The notes beneath the pieces were generated by a model. It saw only the letters and a list, made by a program, of their open reading frames with translations. It made no database searches and was not told where the DNA came from. Shown here piece by piece: positions 37,801 through 45,065 of a DNA stretch of 64,000 nucleotides. Origin of the DNA: Gemmatimonadaceae bacterium (GTDB lineage: Bacteria; Gemmatimonadota; Gemmatimonadetes; Gemmatimonadales; Gemmatimonadaceae); NCBI GenBank assembly GCA_036504815.1, contig DASXUN010000015.1:1-64000 (forward strand), written 5' to 3'. How positions within the stretch are numbered: the stretch's first letter is position 1; every line of letters starts with the position of its first letter. Both the position numbers and the translations under genes were made by a program.

Positions 37801-38302
37801 TTGCGTCGTCACCGCCATTCGGCGGCAGGTGAGCAAGAAGTCGGGCGCTGAGTTCGCCCGCCTCGTGGTGGAGGACTTCTCGGGGGCGGGTGAGGTCCTC
37901 GTTTTCCCCGAGGCTTGGGCCGCCCTTGGCGAGCGGGTTCAGACGGACGTGCCGGTCCTCCTCAAGGGGAGCTATTCCCGCCGGGACCAAGGGGTGGACA
38001 ACCCGACGTTTATCGTCGAGAGCGTCACCCGCCTCGCCGAACTGCGGACGACGGGCCAGATTGCGGTAGCCATCGAACTGGCCGCCGGCAGCGACCTGGC
38101 TGGCGCGGTGATGAAGGACGTGCGGGCCGTGGCCGAGTCGCATCCGGGCGCGGCGCCGCTGGAATTGCATTGGCGGGGAGCGGATGGCGCGACGACGCGG
38201 TTCCGGTCGTCGTCGCTGCACGTCTCCACGGCCGGTGCGTCGCTGCTGGAACTTCGTGCGCTCCTCGGTGAGGAGCGTGTGCGCCTGGTGCGCGGGAGCT
38301 GA
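34820..38302 (+). CDS. dnaE: DNA polymerase III alpha subunit
   Basis: 1160 residues, the standard DnaE length. The N-terminal PHP domain starts FVHLHCHSEFSLLDG. The polymerase catalytic acidic residues lie in MPDIDVDF (Asp397/399/401) and in LKMDFLG (Asp561). The GPGRGSAAGS motif, the helix-hairpin-helix region and the C-terminal OB fold (APVAIGCVVTAIRRQVSKKSG) follow. It is the replicative polymerase. The promoter position favours MSFVHLH over MNSMSFVHLH. It is followed after one base by accA and then the RicT-like and metG genes, in the same direction with minimal spacing, so probably one operon. Confidence 0.97.
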   Translation: MSFVHLHCHSEFSLLDGANRIDDLIERALEFEQPALAITDHGNLHAAWEFQEKARKASLRPIIGMEAYVASGDRRARTRGGPGERNYYHLILLAQNLTGYRNLVKLSSLAYTEGFYGKPRVDREILAKYNEGIIVSSACMAGEIATHLLADRADEARHAAEWYADVFKDRYYLEVQAHNSGEQKRLNERVLALAGTLNLPVVATNDAHFLRAEDHDAHDILLCIGLKKDRTDADRMRYDRGLYFKSAPEVQEFFPGRPDVLENTLAVADQVDVQFGKKYHVPSFPLPKGVKTENELLVRLAAAGITERYGNPVPSPVKERLDYELDVITTTGYAGYFLIVADFIKAARDRGIPVGPGRGSAAGSIVAYALRITDVCPLKYDLLFERFLNPERVSMPDIDVDFCEERRGEVIEYVREKYGRDSVGQIITFGTLKSRAAIKDVGRVLGFTPGETDAIAKLIPNAPNYSLTVKEAITKVPEVHKLYEQDERHQQLFDFAIALEGLSRHAGIHAAGIVIAPGPLDEYVPVCTQESKGSGAGADDRVVVTQYDMNMLEKAGMLKMDFLGLTTLTVIHDALAAIKARHGTVIDLDAIPYDDDATYRMLRAGRTAGVFQFESPLATDMVRAMRADRFDDLVASNALLRPGPLDAGMHKVYCRRKKGEEPVSYALPELEEILAPTYGVITYQEQVMRIAQRLAGISLAEADVLRKAVGKKDAELIRKEIGKFVEKSLARGYDKRIIDDLAGQIETFGRYGFNKSHSVAYSVLSYQTAYLKAHFPEEFMASLLSMCIGDTDSVVKYINEARDLGLQILPPDVNESGYKFTVVGDKRIRFGLGAVRNVGRSAIDSIIAARREHPITTLYELCERVDLRTCNKRVFEALIFAGALDGLGHRAQLAAALDGAMQSASLVQHERTSGQGSLFGDNGGATADSKQQIAPTLPTIKPLSESERLQREKEILGFYISGHPLEPFRAEVELLASHTVSALGQWTDAPVAIGCVVTAIRRQVSKKSGAEFARLVVEDFSGAGEVLVFPEAWAALGERVQTDVPVLLKGSYSRRDQGVDNPTFIVESVTRLAELRTTGQIAVAIELAAGSDLAGAVMKDVRAVAESHPGAAPLELHWRGADGATTRFRSSSLHVSTAGASLLELRALLGEERVRLVRGS

Positions 38303-38303
38303 C

Positions 38304-39269
38304 ATGGGCAGTTCAGCGCTGGAATTCGAGAAGCCGATCCTCGAGCTGGAGCGACAGATCGAGGAGATGCGCCGCAGCTCCACGGAGCAGAGCATCAACA
38401 TCACCGCGGAGCTGGCGCCCCTCGAGCACAAGCTTTCCGAGCTGCGGCGCGAGGTCTACCGCAACCTGGCGCCGGTCCAGAAGGTGATGGTCGCGCGCAA
38501 CTCGCGCCGGCCGTTCACCCTCGACTACCTGAAGCTCTGCTTCACCGATTTCATCGAACTGCACGGCGATCGCGCCTTCCGCGACGACGCCGCCATCGTC
38601 GGCGGCTGGGCGCGGCTCGAGGGCGAGACGGTCATGATCATCGGCCACCAGCGCGGCCGCGACACCAAGGAGAACATCCACCGCAACTTCGGCATGCCCC
38701 ATCCCGAGGGGTATCGCAAGGCGCTGCGCCTGATGCGGCTTGCCGAGAAGTTCCACGTGCCGGTGCTGACCTTCATCGACACGCCGGGCGCCTGGGCCGG
38801 ACTCGGCGCCGAGGAGCGCGGCCAGAGCGAAGCCATCGCGCGCAACCTGTTCGTGATGTCGGAACTGCAGGTGCCCATCATCGCCACGGTGATCGGCGAG
38901 GGCGGGTCCGGCGGCGCGCTCGCGCTTGGCGTCGCCGATCGCATCCTGATGTTCGAGCATTCGGTCTACTCGGTGATCACCGTCGAAGGGTGCGCCGCCA
39001 TTCTCTGGAAGGACGGCAAGAGTCCGGAGATGCGGGAGCGGGCGGCCAGCGCCCTGCGCATCACCGCGCCGGAACTCCTGGAGCTCGGCGTGATCGACGA
39101 GATCCTCCCCGAACCGGAGGGCGGCGCGCACGCCGACCACGCCGCAGCCGCCGCGACGCTCAAGGAACGCCTCCTCGAGAATCTCGAGGAGCTTCGCAAG
39201 CTCAAGCCGGAGAAGCTCGTCCGCCGCCGGCGCGAGAAGTTCATGAAGATGGGCCAGTTCGAGGAGTAG
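38304..39269 (+). CDS. accA: Acetyl-CoA carboxylase carboxyltransferase, alpha subunit
   Basis: 321 residues. It carries out the carboxyltransferase half-reaction of malonyl-CoA synthesis together with AccD (not in the window). Family features: LEFEKPILELERQIEEMR coiled start, VMIIGHQRGRDTKENIHRNFGM, then FIDTPGAWAGLGAEERGQSEAIARN and GEGGSGGALALGVADRILM. The SD GGGAG lies 5 bases before the ATG, one base after the dnaE stop. The dnaE-accA order is a common bacterial arrangement. The stop is 1 nt before the next GTG. Confidence 0.96.
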   Translation: MGSSALEFEKPILELERQIEEMRRSSTEQSINITAELAPLEHKLSELRREVYRNLAPVQKVMVARNSRRPFTLDYLKLCFTDFIELHGDRAFRDDAAIVGGWARLEGETVMIIGHQRGRDTKENIHRNFGMPHPEGYRKALRLMRLAEKFHVPVLTFIDTPGAWAGLGAEERGQSEAIARNLFVMSELQVPIIATVIGEGGSGGALALGVADRILMFEHSVYSVITVEGCAAILWKDGKSPEMRERAASALRITAPELLELGVIDEILPEPEGGAHADHAAAAATLKERLLENLEELRKLKPEKLVRRRREKFMKMGQFEE

Positions 39270-39270
39270 G

Positions 39271-40695
39271 GTGGAGCACCTGATCGAAGTCGCCTTCAAG
39301 GGCAATCGCCGCGAGTTCTTCCGCTGGGCGTTCGAGGCGCCGCCGCCGGTCAGGGCGGCGATCATCGTCGACGTGGAGCGCGGCGAGGACCTCGGCCGCG
39401 TGCATGCCACCGGCGAGCTCGCGGAGCGCCGCAAGACGGGGACGACGCACGGGAAGGAGCAGCGCGAACCGCTGCGCGCCGCCCTGCGCCTCGCCACGGC
39501 GGATGATATTGCGCGCGCTGATGTACTGCGCGCCGACGACGAGAGCGCGCGGCGTTTCGCCGTGCAGAAGGCGCGCGCGCTGAACCTGCAGATGAAGATC
39601 TCGGATGCGGAGTGGCAGTGGGACCGCCGCCGCCTGACCTTCTACTTCACGGCGGAGGAGCGGGTCGATTTCCGCACGCTGGTGCGCCAGCTTGAGGCCC
39701 ACTTCGGCGTCCGCGTCCAGATGTGGCACATCGGGCCTCGCGACGAGGCCAAGCGCCTCGATGGCGTTGGCCACTGCGGGCGGCAGCTCTGCTCCGCCTC
39801 CTGGCTCCCCGAACTGCTCCCGGTGAAGACGTCGCTGGCCAAGGAACAGCGGCTGTCCACCATCACGCCGACGCAGATCTCCGGCGCCTGCGGCCGCCTG
39901 ATGTGCTGCCTGCGCTACGAGCACGAGTTCTACGTGCAGGCGCGCAAGCGCTTCCCCAAGCAGGGGAAGATCGTGCAGACGCTGCAGGGCGAGGAGAAGG
40001 TGGATGCCACCGACATCTTCCGCGACCTCGTGACGCTGCGCAATCCCGCCGGTGACGTGCGCGTCATTCCGCTCGCCCAGTTCAAGCGCGAACTCGCCGG
40101 GGAGCCCGTGTCGATGGAGGACATGGAACCGGAGTCGGAAGACGAGTCATCGGACGACCGCGAGTCGCTGGAAGGCGCCGTGACGCTGCAGCGCGCCGCT
40201 GAGCGCCCGACACGTCCCGCCGCCCGGCCCGAGTCGCGCCGGGAGGCGCAGCGTCCGACCGCGCCGTCACCGACGCGTTTCGATGGACGCGGCGATCGGC
40301 GCACACCGTCCGGCGGTGAAGGCGACCCGCGCAGTGCGCGTCCCGAGCCGCCGCGCGCCGATGCCACGCGCGCTGATGCCGCGCGCCCGGACGCCGCACG
40401 CCCTGATGCCTCGCGACGCGACGTGAATCGCCAGACTCCGGCGCGCCAGGAGCCAGGCCAGTCTGGGTCTGCACCAATGACGGGCGCACCGGCGGGAGAT
40501 CGTCCCGCAACCGGCGCGCCACTCGACGCGGCCTCCCAGGACGCCGCGCAGGACGCCGACCAGCGCCGTGGACGCCGCCGCCGCGGCCGCCGCGGCGGTC
40601 GCCGCCATCGCGGTGACCGCAACCCGGGCACTCCGGGTGGCAATGACCACAACGGCGGCGCTGACGACGCGCCGTCGTCGAACCCGAACGACTGA
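39271..40695 (+). CDS. PSP1/RicT-family protein with a long basic Arg/Gly-rich tail
   Basis: 474 residues. Residues 1-270 form a PSP1 domain: EHLIEVAFKGNRREFFRW, then VDFRTLVRQLEAHFGVRV and the cysteine cluster CGRQLCSASWLPELLPVKTS...GACGRLMCCLRYE. In RicT/YaaT these cysteines help hold iron-sulfur clusters in the Ric complex that stimulates RNA maturation. Residues after about 285 are low complexity: acidic, then five-residue repeats (RADAT, RADAA, RPDAA, RPDAS), then RRGRRRRGRRGGRRHRGDRN, which resembles an RNA-binding RGG-type tail. The GTG start follows accA by one base. Such a tail is not part of Bacillus RicT. Confidence 0.85.
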   Translation: MEHLIEVAFKGNRREFFRWAFEAPPPVRAAIIVDVERGEDLGRVHATGELAERRKTGTTHGKEQREPLRAALRLATADDIARADVLRADDESARRFAVQKARALNLQMKISDAEWQWDRRRLTFYFTAEERVDFRTLVRQLEAHFGVRVQMWHIGPRDEAKRLDGVGHCGRQLCSASWLPELLPVKTSLAKEQRLSTITPTQISGACGRLMCCLRYEHEFYVQARKRFPKQGKIVQTLQGEEKVDATDIFRDLVTLRNPAGDVRVIPLAQFKRELAGEPVSMEDMEPESEDESSDDRESLEGAVTLQRAAERPTRPAARPESRREAQRPTAPSPTRFDGRGDRRTPSGGEGDPRSARPEPPRADATRADAARPDAARPDASRRDVNRQTPARQEPGQSGSAPMTGAPAGDRPATGAPLDAASQDAAQDADQRRGRRRRGRRGGRRHRGDRNPGTPGGNDHNGGADDAPSSNPND

Positions 40696-40698
40696 CCA

Positions 40699-42270
40699 GT
40701 GCCCCGCTTCTTCCTGACCACCGCCATCGACTACGCCAACGGCGAGCCCCACCTGGGGCATGCCCTGGAAAAGGTCGGCGCCGATGCCATCGCGCGCTTT
40801 CACCGGCAGCTCGGCTATGACGTCCACTTCCTCATCGGCATGGACGAGCATGGCCAGAAGGTCGCGCAGACCGCCGAGAAGCAGGGCGTGCCGCCGCAGC
40901 AGTTCGTGGACGACATTGCCGCCCTGTTCCAGGCGATGTGGGCGCAGCTGGGGGTGCGGTACGATCAGTTCATTCGCACCACGTCGCCCGCGCACAAGGC
41001 CGGCGTCACGAAACTGATCGAGCAGATCTTCGCCGCCGACGCGTCGCTCCCCGCGGACAGGCGCAACTTCTACGAGCGGTCCTATACCGGGCTGTACTGC
41101 GTCGGCTGCGAGAGCTTCAAGCAGCCAGCGGACATCGTGGACGGCAAGTGCGCCACGCATCCCACGCGCACGCTGGAGGAAGTCACCGAGCACAACTGGT
41201 TCTTCCGGCTCTCCGCGTACACCGGACGCCTGCAGCAGCTGTTCGCGGAGAATCCGTCGTTTCTCGAGCCGGAAAGCCGCCGCAATGAAATCCTGCAGCT
41301 GCTCGAGCAGGGGCTCGACGACATATCGGCCAGCCGTTCTCGCTTCGACTGGGGCGTTCCGTTCCCCCGTCCGCTCTCCAACGGCGACGTGCAAACCACG
41401 TATGTCTGGTTCGACGCGCTCCCCAACTACTGGACGGCGCGCTTCTTCCCGGGCTTCGAGCAGAAGGCGGCGTGGCCGGCCCACCTGCACGTGATCGGCA
41501 AGGACATCACGCGGTTCCACACCGTCATCTGGCCGGCCATGCTGATGGCGGCGGGCGAGACACTGCCCGCGCAGGTCTGGGCGCACGGGTTCATCTCGCT
41601 CGGCGGCGAGCGTTTCTCCAAGTCGGCCGGCGTCAAGCTCACGCTGGGCGAGGCCATCGACCGGTACGGCGTGGATGCGTTCCGGTATTACCTGCTGCGC
41701 GATGTCCCGTATGACGGCGACGGCTCGTTCTCGTGGGAGCGCTTCGAGGAGGTCTACAACAGCGACCTGGCGAACACGCTCGGCAACCTCGGCAGCCGCT
41801 CGATCGCGATGGTCGAGAAGTACCGCGGCGGGGTCGTCCCGTCGGTCGCGCCGGATGCGGAGCTGTTCGCGGCGCACGACGCGTCGCTCGCGCAGGCGCG
41901 CGCCGCCGTCGACGGCGCCCGTCGCCATCGCCCAAACGAGGTGATCGGCGCGCTGATGGACGCCGCGCGCCGCACCAACGAGTACATCCAGCGCACGCAG
42001 CCGTGGGCGCTCGCCAAGGATCCCGCGAATGCAGCGCCGCTTGATGTGGTGCTCACCACGCTCATTGCCTCGCTCGCGCAGTGCGCGGCGTGGCTCGCCC
42101 CCGTGATGCCGCAGAAGATGCAGGCCCTCTGGGAGCAGCTCGGCGGCACCGGTGACGTCACGCAGGTGCGCCTCGACCAGCCCATCGTGGTCAACGGCTG
42201 GCAGGTGAAGAAGGGAGGACCGCTCTTTCCGAAACCGTTGGTTTCGGAGGGTACCACAGAAACAGAATAG
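40699..42270 (+). CDS. metG: Methionyl-tRNA synthetase
   Basis: 523 residues. Class I motifs: the HIGH equivalent PHLGHA (about 17-22) and the KMSKS equivalent RFSKS (FSKS at 306-309). The knuckle segment has C-x2-C...C-x2-H ligands (CVGC and CATH), as in Thermus-type enzymes. It lacks the C-terminal Trbp111-like tRNA-binding domain, so it is the short form. The GTG start is 3 nt after the upstream stop. The gene ends at a long repeat structure. Confidence 0.96.
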   Translation: MPRFFLTTAIDYANGEPHLGHALEKVGADAIARFHRQLGYDVHFLIGMDEHGQKVAQTAEKQGVPPQQFVDDIAALFQAMWAQLGVRYDQFIRTTSPAHKAGVTKLIEQIFAADASLPADRRNFYERSYTGLYCVGCESFKQPADIVDGKCATHPTRTLEEVTEHNWFFRLSAYTGRLQQLFAENPSFLEPESRRNEILQLLEQGLDDISASRSRFDWGVPFPRPLSNGDVQTTYVWFDALPNYWTARFFPGFEQKAAWPAHLHVIGKDITRFHTVIWPAMLMAAGETLPAQVWAHGFISLGGERFSKSAGVKLTLGEAIDRYGVDAFRYYLLRDVPYDGDGSFSWERFEEVYNSDLANTLGNLGSRSIAMVEKYRGGVVPSVAPDAELFAAHDASLAQARAAVDGARRHRPNEVIGALMDAARRTNEYIQRTQPWALAKDPANAAPLDVVLTTLIASLAQCAAWLAPVMPQKMQALWEQLGGTGDVTQVRLDQPIVVNGWQVKKGGPLFPKPLVSEGTTETE

Positions 42271-42274
42271 GACG

Positions 42275-42400
42275 GAGTACGACAGAGTACCACGGAGGAC
42301 CACAGAGGGGCGCCGATCCATCTCGGCGCCCCGTTGTCGTACTCTGTCGTACTCTGTCGTACTCTGTCGTACTCTGTCGTACTCTGTCGTACTCTGAACT
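42275..42400. repeat. Inverted tandem repeats (GTACTCTGTC, 10-nt unit) around a GC hairpin
   Basis: The left arm has purine-rich units (GGAGTACGACAGAGTACCAC, then GGAGGACCACAGAG). The centre is a perfect 10-bp stem GGGGCGCCGA/TCGGCGCCCC (42307-42316 with 42323-42332). The right arm has six exact or near-exact copies of TGTCGTACTC ending one base before the stop codon of the minus-strand M23 gene. The arms can pair with each other. It separates two convergent genes. Confidence 0.8.
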
Positions 42401-43378
42401 TCAGTCCGTAATCTTCCCCGCCGGCATCACGAACGTCAGCGGATCCATCGGCTTCCCGTTGCGCATGATCTCGTAGTGCAGGTGCGGTCCGGTGCTGAGT
42501 CCCGAGTTGCCGACCCTCGCGATCATCTGCCCGCGCACCACGCGCTGTCCGACCGACGCCATCAGCTTCGAGGCGTGCGCGTAGATCGAGACGAGTCCGT
42601 TGCCGTGGTCAATCTGCACCATCAGGCCGTAGCCCTGCTCGCGTCCGGCCTTGATGACGCGACCCGCGGCCGGCGCGACGATCGGCGCCCCCATTGGCGC
42701 CACCACGTCCACGCCCTCGTGCGCGCGCGACACGTGCAGAATGGGATGGAACCGGCTCTTCGAGAACTGGCTCGTGAGCCACCCGGCCGTCGGCATGATC
42801 GATGGCAGGTTCGCCATGCGCTCGGCGTGCAGCACCAGCGTGTCGCTCACTGCACGGAAGCTGGCCGACAGTTCCGACGCGCGGCGAATCATTCCTTCGA
42901 GATCGGGGCGCGAGCCACCGAAGCCGAGGCGGCCCAGGAAAGGCCGGCTCGCGAACCGCTGCGGCTTCTCGGGTGCCAGACCCATTGGCTTTGCCGGCAC
43001 CGCGCCCTCCGTGATCGTTCCCGCGTCGGCGGTCGCCAGCTCCTTCTGCGCCACCTCGCCGGTCGAGTCGGGATCGATGCCGGCCAGTGTGCGAATGCGC
43101 TGATCCTGCTGCTCGATCTGCGCGATCGTATCGACCAGGGCCTGCAGTCGCCCATCGATGGACGCCAACTCCTGCTTGAGCCGTTCGTTCTCCCGCGCCG
43201 CCATTCGCGCCGAGGGCGTCGCCCACGGCGTGAAGAGCACCGCCGCAGCCGAACCAATCAGCAGAAGCAGCGCGACGGCCACGCCGACCAACACGCGCAG
43301 GCGTCGCTCGCCCAGCACGAAGCTTCGTGGCGAGTCGGTGCCGTCAGGCACGATGAGAATGGTCCAGCGACGAGGCAT
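42401..43378 (-). CDS. M23-family peptidoglycan endopeptidase/activator, membrane-anchored
   Basis: 325 residues. The N-terminus has one membrane segment (about 30-50), followed by a coiled coil (RMAARENERLKQELASIDGRL, IAQIEQQDQRI) and a C-terminal LytM/M23 domain. Zinc-binding motifs are intact: HEGVD (H-x3-D), and HLHYE at the H-x-H position. GSAAAV... gives a single-pass topology with the enzyme in the periplasm. It is the usual arrangement of cell-wall hydrolases or their activators in morphogenesis. A metal-competent site suggests it is catalytically active. It is a monocistronic gene on the minus strand. Confidence 0.9.
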   Translation of the reverse strand: MPRRWTILIVPDGTDSPRSFVLGERRLRVLVGVAVALLLLIGSAAAVLFTPWATPSARMAARENERLKQELASIDGRLQALVDTIAQIEQQDQRIRTLAGIDPDSTGEVAQKELATADAGTITEGAVPAKPMGLAPEKPQRFASRPFLGRLGFGGSRPDLEGMIRRASELSASFRAVSDTLVLHAERMANLPSIMPTAGWLTSQFSKSRFHPILHVSRAHEGVDVVAPMGAPIVAPAAGRVIKAGREQGYGLMVQIDHGNGLVSIYAHASKLMASVGQRVVRGQMIARVGNSGLSTGPHLHYEIMRNGKPMDPLTFVMPAGKITD

Positions 43379-43540
43379 CGGCGCAATTTAGCCCACCGGC
43401 GCACGCCGGCAACGCGGGCTCCGTAGAAAACCCGAACGCCGAATTTCATCGCGCGCCGTCGTTGCTCCCCAGTCGAGCTGTTGCCGTTCTTGTATCCGTG
43501 TTCCGCCGTGTTCGACCGTGTCATCCGTTGGTGGTCAGCA

Positions 43541-43577
43541 GAAAAGCATGAGGGCCGCGCCCTCGCGGACGCGGCCC
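43541..43577 (-). terminator. Intrinsic terminator downstream of lemA
   Basis: The minus strand reads an 8-bp stem GGGCCGCG/CGCGGCCC (43570-43577 with 43552-43559), followed by TCATGCTTTTC. It sits about 20 nt after the lemA-like stop codon. Confidence 0.7.
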
Positions 43578-43597
43578 CCTCCCACCACGACGTCTGA

Positions 43598-44164
43598 CTA
43601 CGGCTTCTTCGTGAAGTCCACCGTCGGCGCTTCCTTCGCCGCCGCGCTGGTCACCTCGAAATAATCGCGCGCCTTCGCGCCCGTCACCTTGGCGGTCAGC
43701 ACCTGCGGGAACTTCCGGATGTACGCGTTGTACGTCCCCACCGCGTCGTTGTAGTCCTTGCGGGCCACCGCGATGCGGTTCTCGGTGCCGGTCAGCTCAT
43801 CCTGCAGCTGCAGGAAGTTCTGGTCCGACTTGAGCTGCGGATACGCCTCCACGGTCACCATCAGCCGGCTCAGCGCGCCGGTGAGCGCCTGGTTGGCGTC
43901 CGCCATCTGGGCCATGTTGCCGCCCTTGATCGCGCCCGTCAGCCCGGCCCGCGCTTCCGTGACCTTCACGAACACATCCTGCTCCTGCTGCGCAAAACCC
44001 TTGACCGTGTTCACCAGGTTCGGCACCAGGTCGGCGCGACGCTGCAGCTGCACTTCGATGTCCTGCTTGGCCTTCGCGGCCGCTTCGTCGTAGCTCTGGA
44101 TCGTGTTGTACCCACACCCCGCGAGGAACAAGGGAAGCAGGAGTAACCAACCGCGACGTAGCAT
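43598..44164 (-). CDS. LemA family lipoprotein
   Basis: 188 residues from the ATG at 44164; the upstream in-frame sequence lacks a signal. It starts MLRRGWLLLLPLFLAGCGYN with a lipobox (LAGC), then has the LemA core of long helices: DEAAAKAKQDIEVQLQRRADLVPNLVNTVKGFAQQEQDVF and LQDELTGTENRIAVARKDYNDAVGTYN. LemA proteins are membrane-anchored helical bundles of unclear role that often accompany TPM-domain proteins. That pairing is seen here with the gene at 45.1-45.9 kb, separated by the nucleotidyltransferase. Confidence 0.9.
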   Translation of the reverse strand: MLRRGWLLLLPLFLAGCGYNTIQSYDEAAAKAKQDIEVQLQRRADLVPNLVNTVKGFAQQEQDVFVKVTEARAGLTGAIKGGNMAQMADANQALTGALSRLMVTVEAYPQLKSDQNFLQLQDELTGTENRIAVARKDYNDAVGTYNAYIRKFPQVLTAKVTGAKARDYFEVTSAAAKEAPTVDFTKKP

Positions 44165-44279
44165 CTGTCTCTCACTCCGTAAAGGAAAAGGGGAACTGCC
44201 TGGCAGCGCTCGGCTCGCTAGCCGCTCCGCCACCATATCTCACTCGGCGCACCGCGCCGTCAAATCACCCGGTCAACAT

Positions 44280-44352
44280 CCGCTATCCGCCATCCGCCAT
44301 CCGCGATCAGCCATCCGCCATCCGCCATCAGCCATCCGCCGTCAGCCATCCG
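44280..44352. repeat. Long CCGCCAT-type heptamer array reaching into a gene's 3' end
   Basis: About ten 7-nt units (CCGCCAT, CCGCGAT, CAGCCAT, CCGCCGT). The rightmost units contain the stop codon and final codons (QADG) of the minus-strand nucleotidyltransferase gene. The array lies between that gene and lemA. Confidence 0.75.
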
Positions 44353-45064
44353 CCTGAACACCATCGAGCCAGGCGGCCAGTCTCTCCAGCCCATCATGGC
44401 ATCCGCGCACCACGCCCGCCGCCGCCTTGTCGCCGATCTTCGCCATGCCGCGCCGGTGCGCGATGAGCGCCAGGAACGGCGCCGCATCGAAGCCGGCCTT
44501 CGCCGCCACGTCTCGCGCCACCTGCTCGGAATCGAGGTATGGCGCCGACAGCCCGTCCGTGAGCCGCAGCGCCGCCCGGAAGATCGCGAAGATGGTGCCG
44601 TGCGCCGCCTCCAGCAGCTGGCGCTGCGCCGCACCTTCCCCATGCCGCGCCTGCATCTCGCGCCGCAACTGGATCAGCTTCCCCATCACTTCCCGCTCGA
44701 GCTGCAGCCGCAGGTCGTGACGTGACACCGACAGTCCCTCGGTGTGCAGCGCGCCGTGCAGCACGCGATGCGCCGAGAGGATATCGGCATACTCGATGGC
44801 GAAGACGTCGGCGCTTGTGCGCCACTCCGCGGACGTCAGCGTGAGCGGGGCCGGGTGGCCAGCCTGCATCCACGCGCGCGTGGCGGCGCCCGCGGCCGGC
44901 AGCGCCTGGTCGGCGAGCGTCCGCACGATCACCAGCACGTCAATGGTCCCCGTCGGCGGGCCGGAGTGCCGGGCCGCCGAGCCGTAGAGCACCACTGCTT
45001 CGAGCGCGTCGCCATGCGCCGCGCGCAGCTGCTCCACCAGGTTGTCCAGCGTCATCTTGGCCAT
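44342..45064 (-). CDS. Nucleotidyltransferase-fold protein, possibly inactive
   Basis: 240 residues. The N-terminal Pol-beta-type NTase segment AVVLYGSAARHSGPPTGTIDVLVIV has the GS motif, but the paired acidic motif reads TID instead of D-x-D, so one metal-binding Asp seems missing. The remainder is alpha-helical (RLQLEREVMGKLIQLRREMQARHG), as in proteins with a helical substrate domain. The start ATG has GGGAG 8 bases upstream and lies one base from the TPM gene stop. The last residues come from a heptamer repeat. The function is unknown; it could be an antitoxin-like or regulatory NTase. Confidence 0.7.
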   Translation of the reverse strand: MAKMTLDNLVEQLRAAHGDALEAVVLYGSAARHSGPPTGTIDVLVIVRTLADQALPAAGAATRAWMQAGHPAPLTLTSAEWRTSADVFAIEYADILSAHRVLHGALHTEGLSVSRHDLRLQLEREVMGKLIQLRREMQARHGEGAAQRQLLEAAHGTIFAIFRAALRLTDGLSAPYLDSEQVARDVAAKAGFDAAPFLALIAHRRGMAKIGDKAAAGVVRGCHDGLERLAAWLDGVQADG

Positions 45065-45065
45065 G

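Noticed and set aside
34727-38431. A 1234-codon open frame antisense to dnaE
   Set aside because: It is a shadow of the GC-rich dnaE gene: Arg/Glu/His/Val-rich, no domain. The plus strand carries all DnaE motifs.
40267-42321. A long frame antisense to metG and the RicT-like gene
   Set aside because: Low-information translation typical of the reverse strand of high-GC genes. metG motifs are complete on the other strand.
42333-42400. CRISPR-like look of the regularly repeated TGTCGTACTC
   Set aside because: Units are 10 nt with no spacers between them and no cas genes anywhere in the window.
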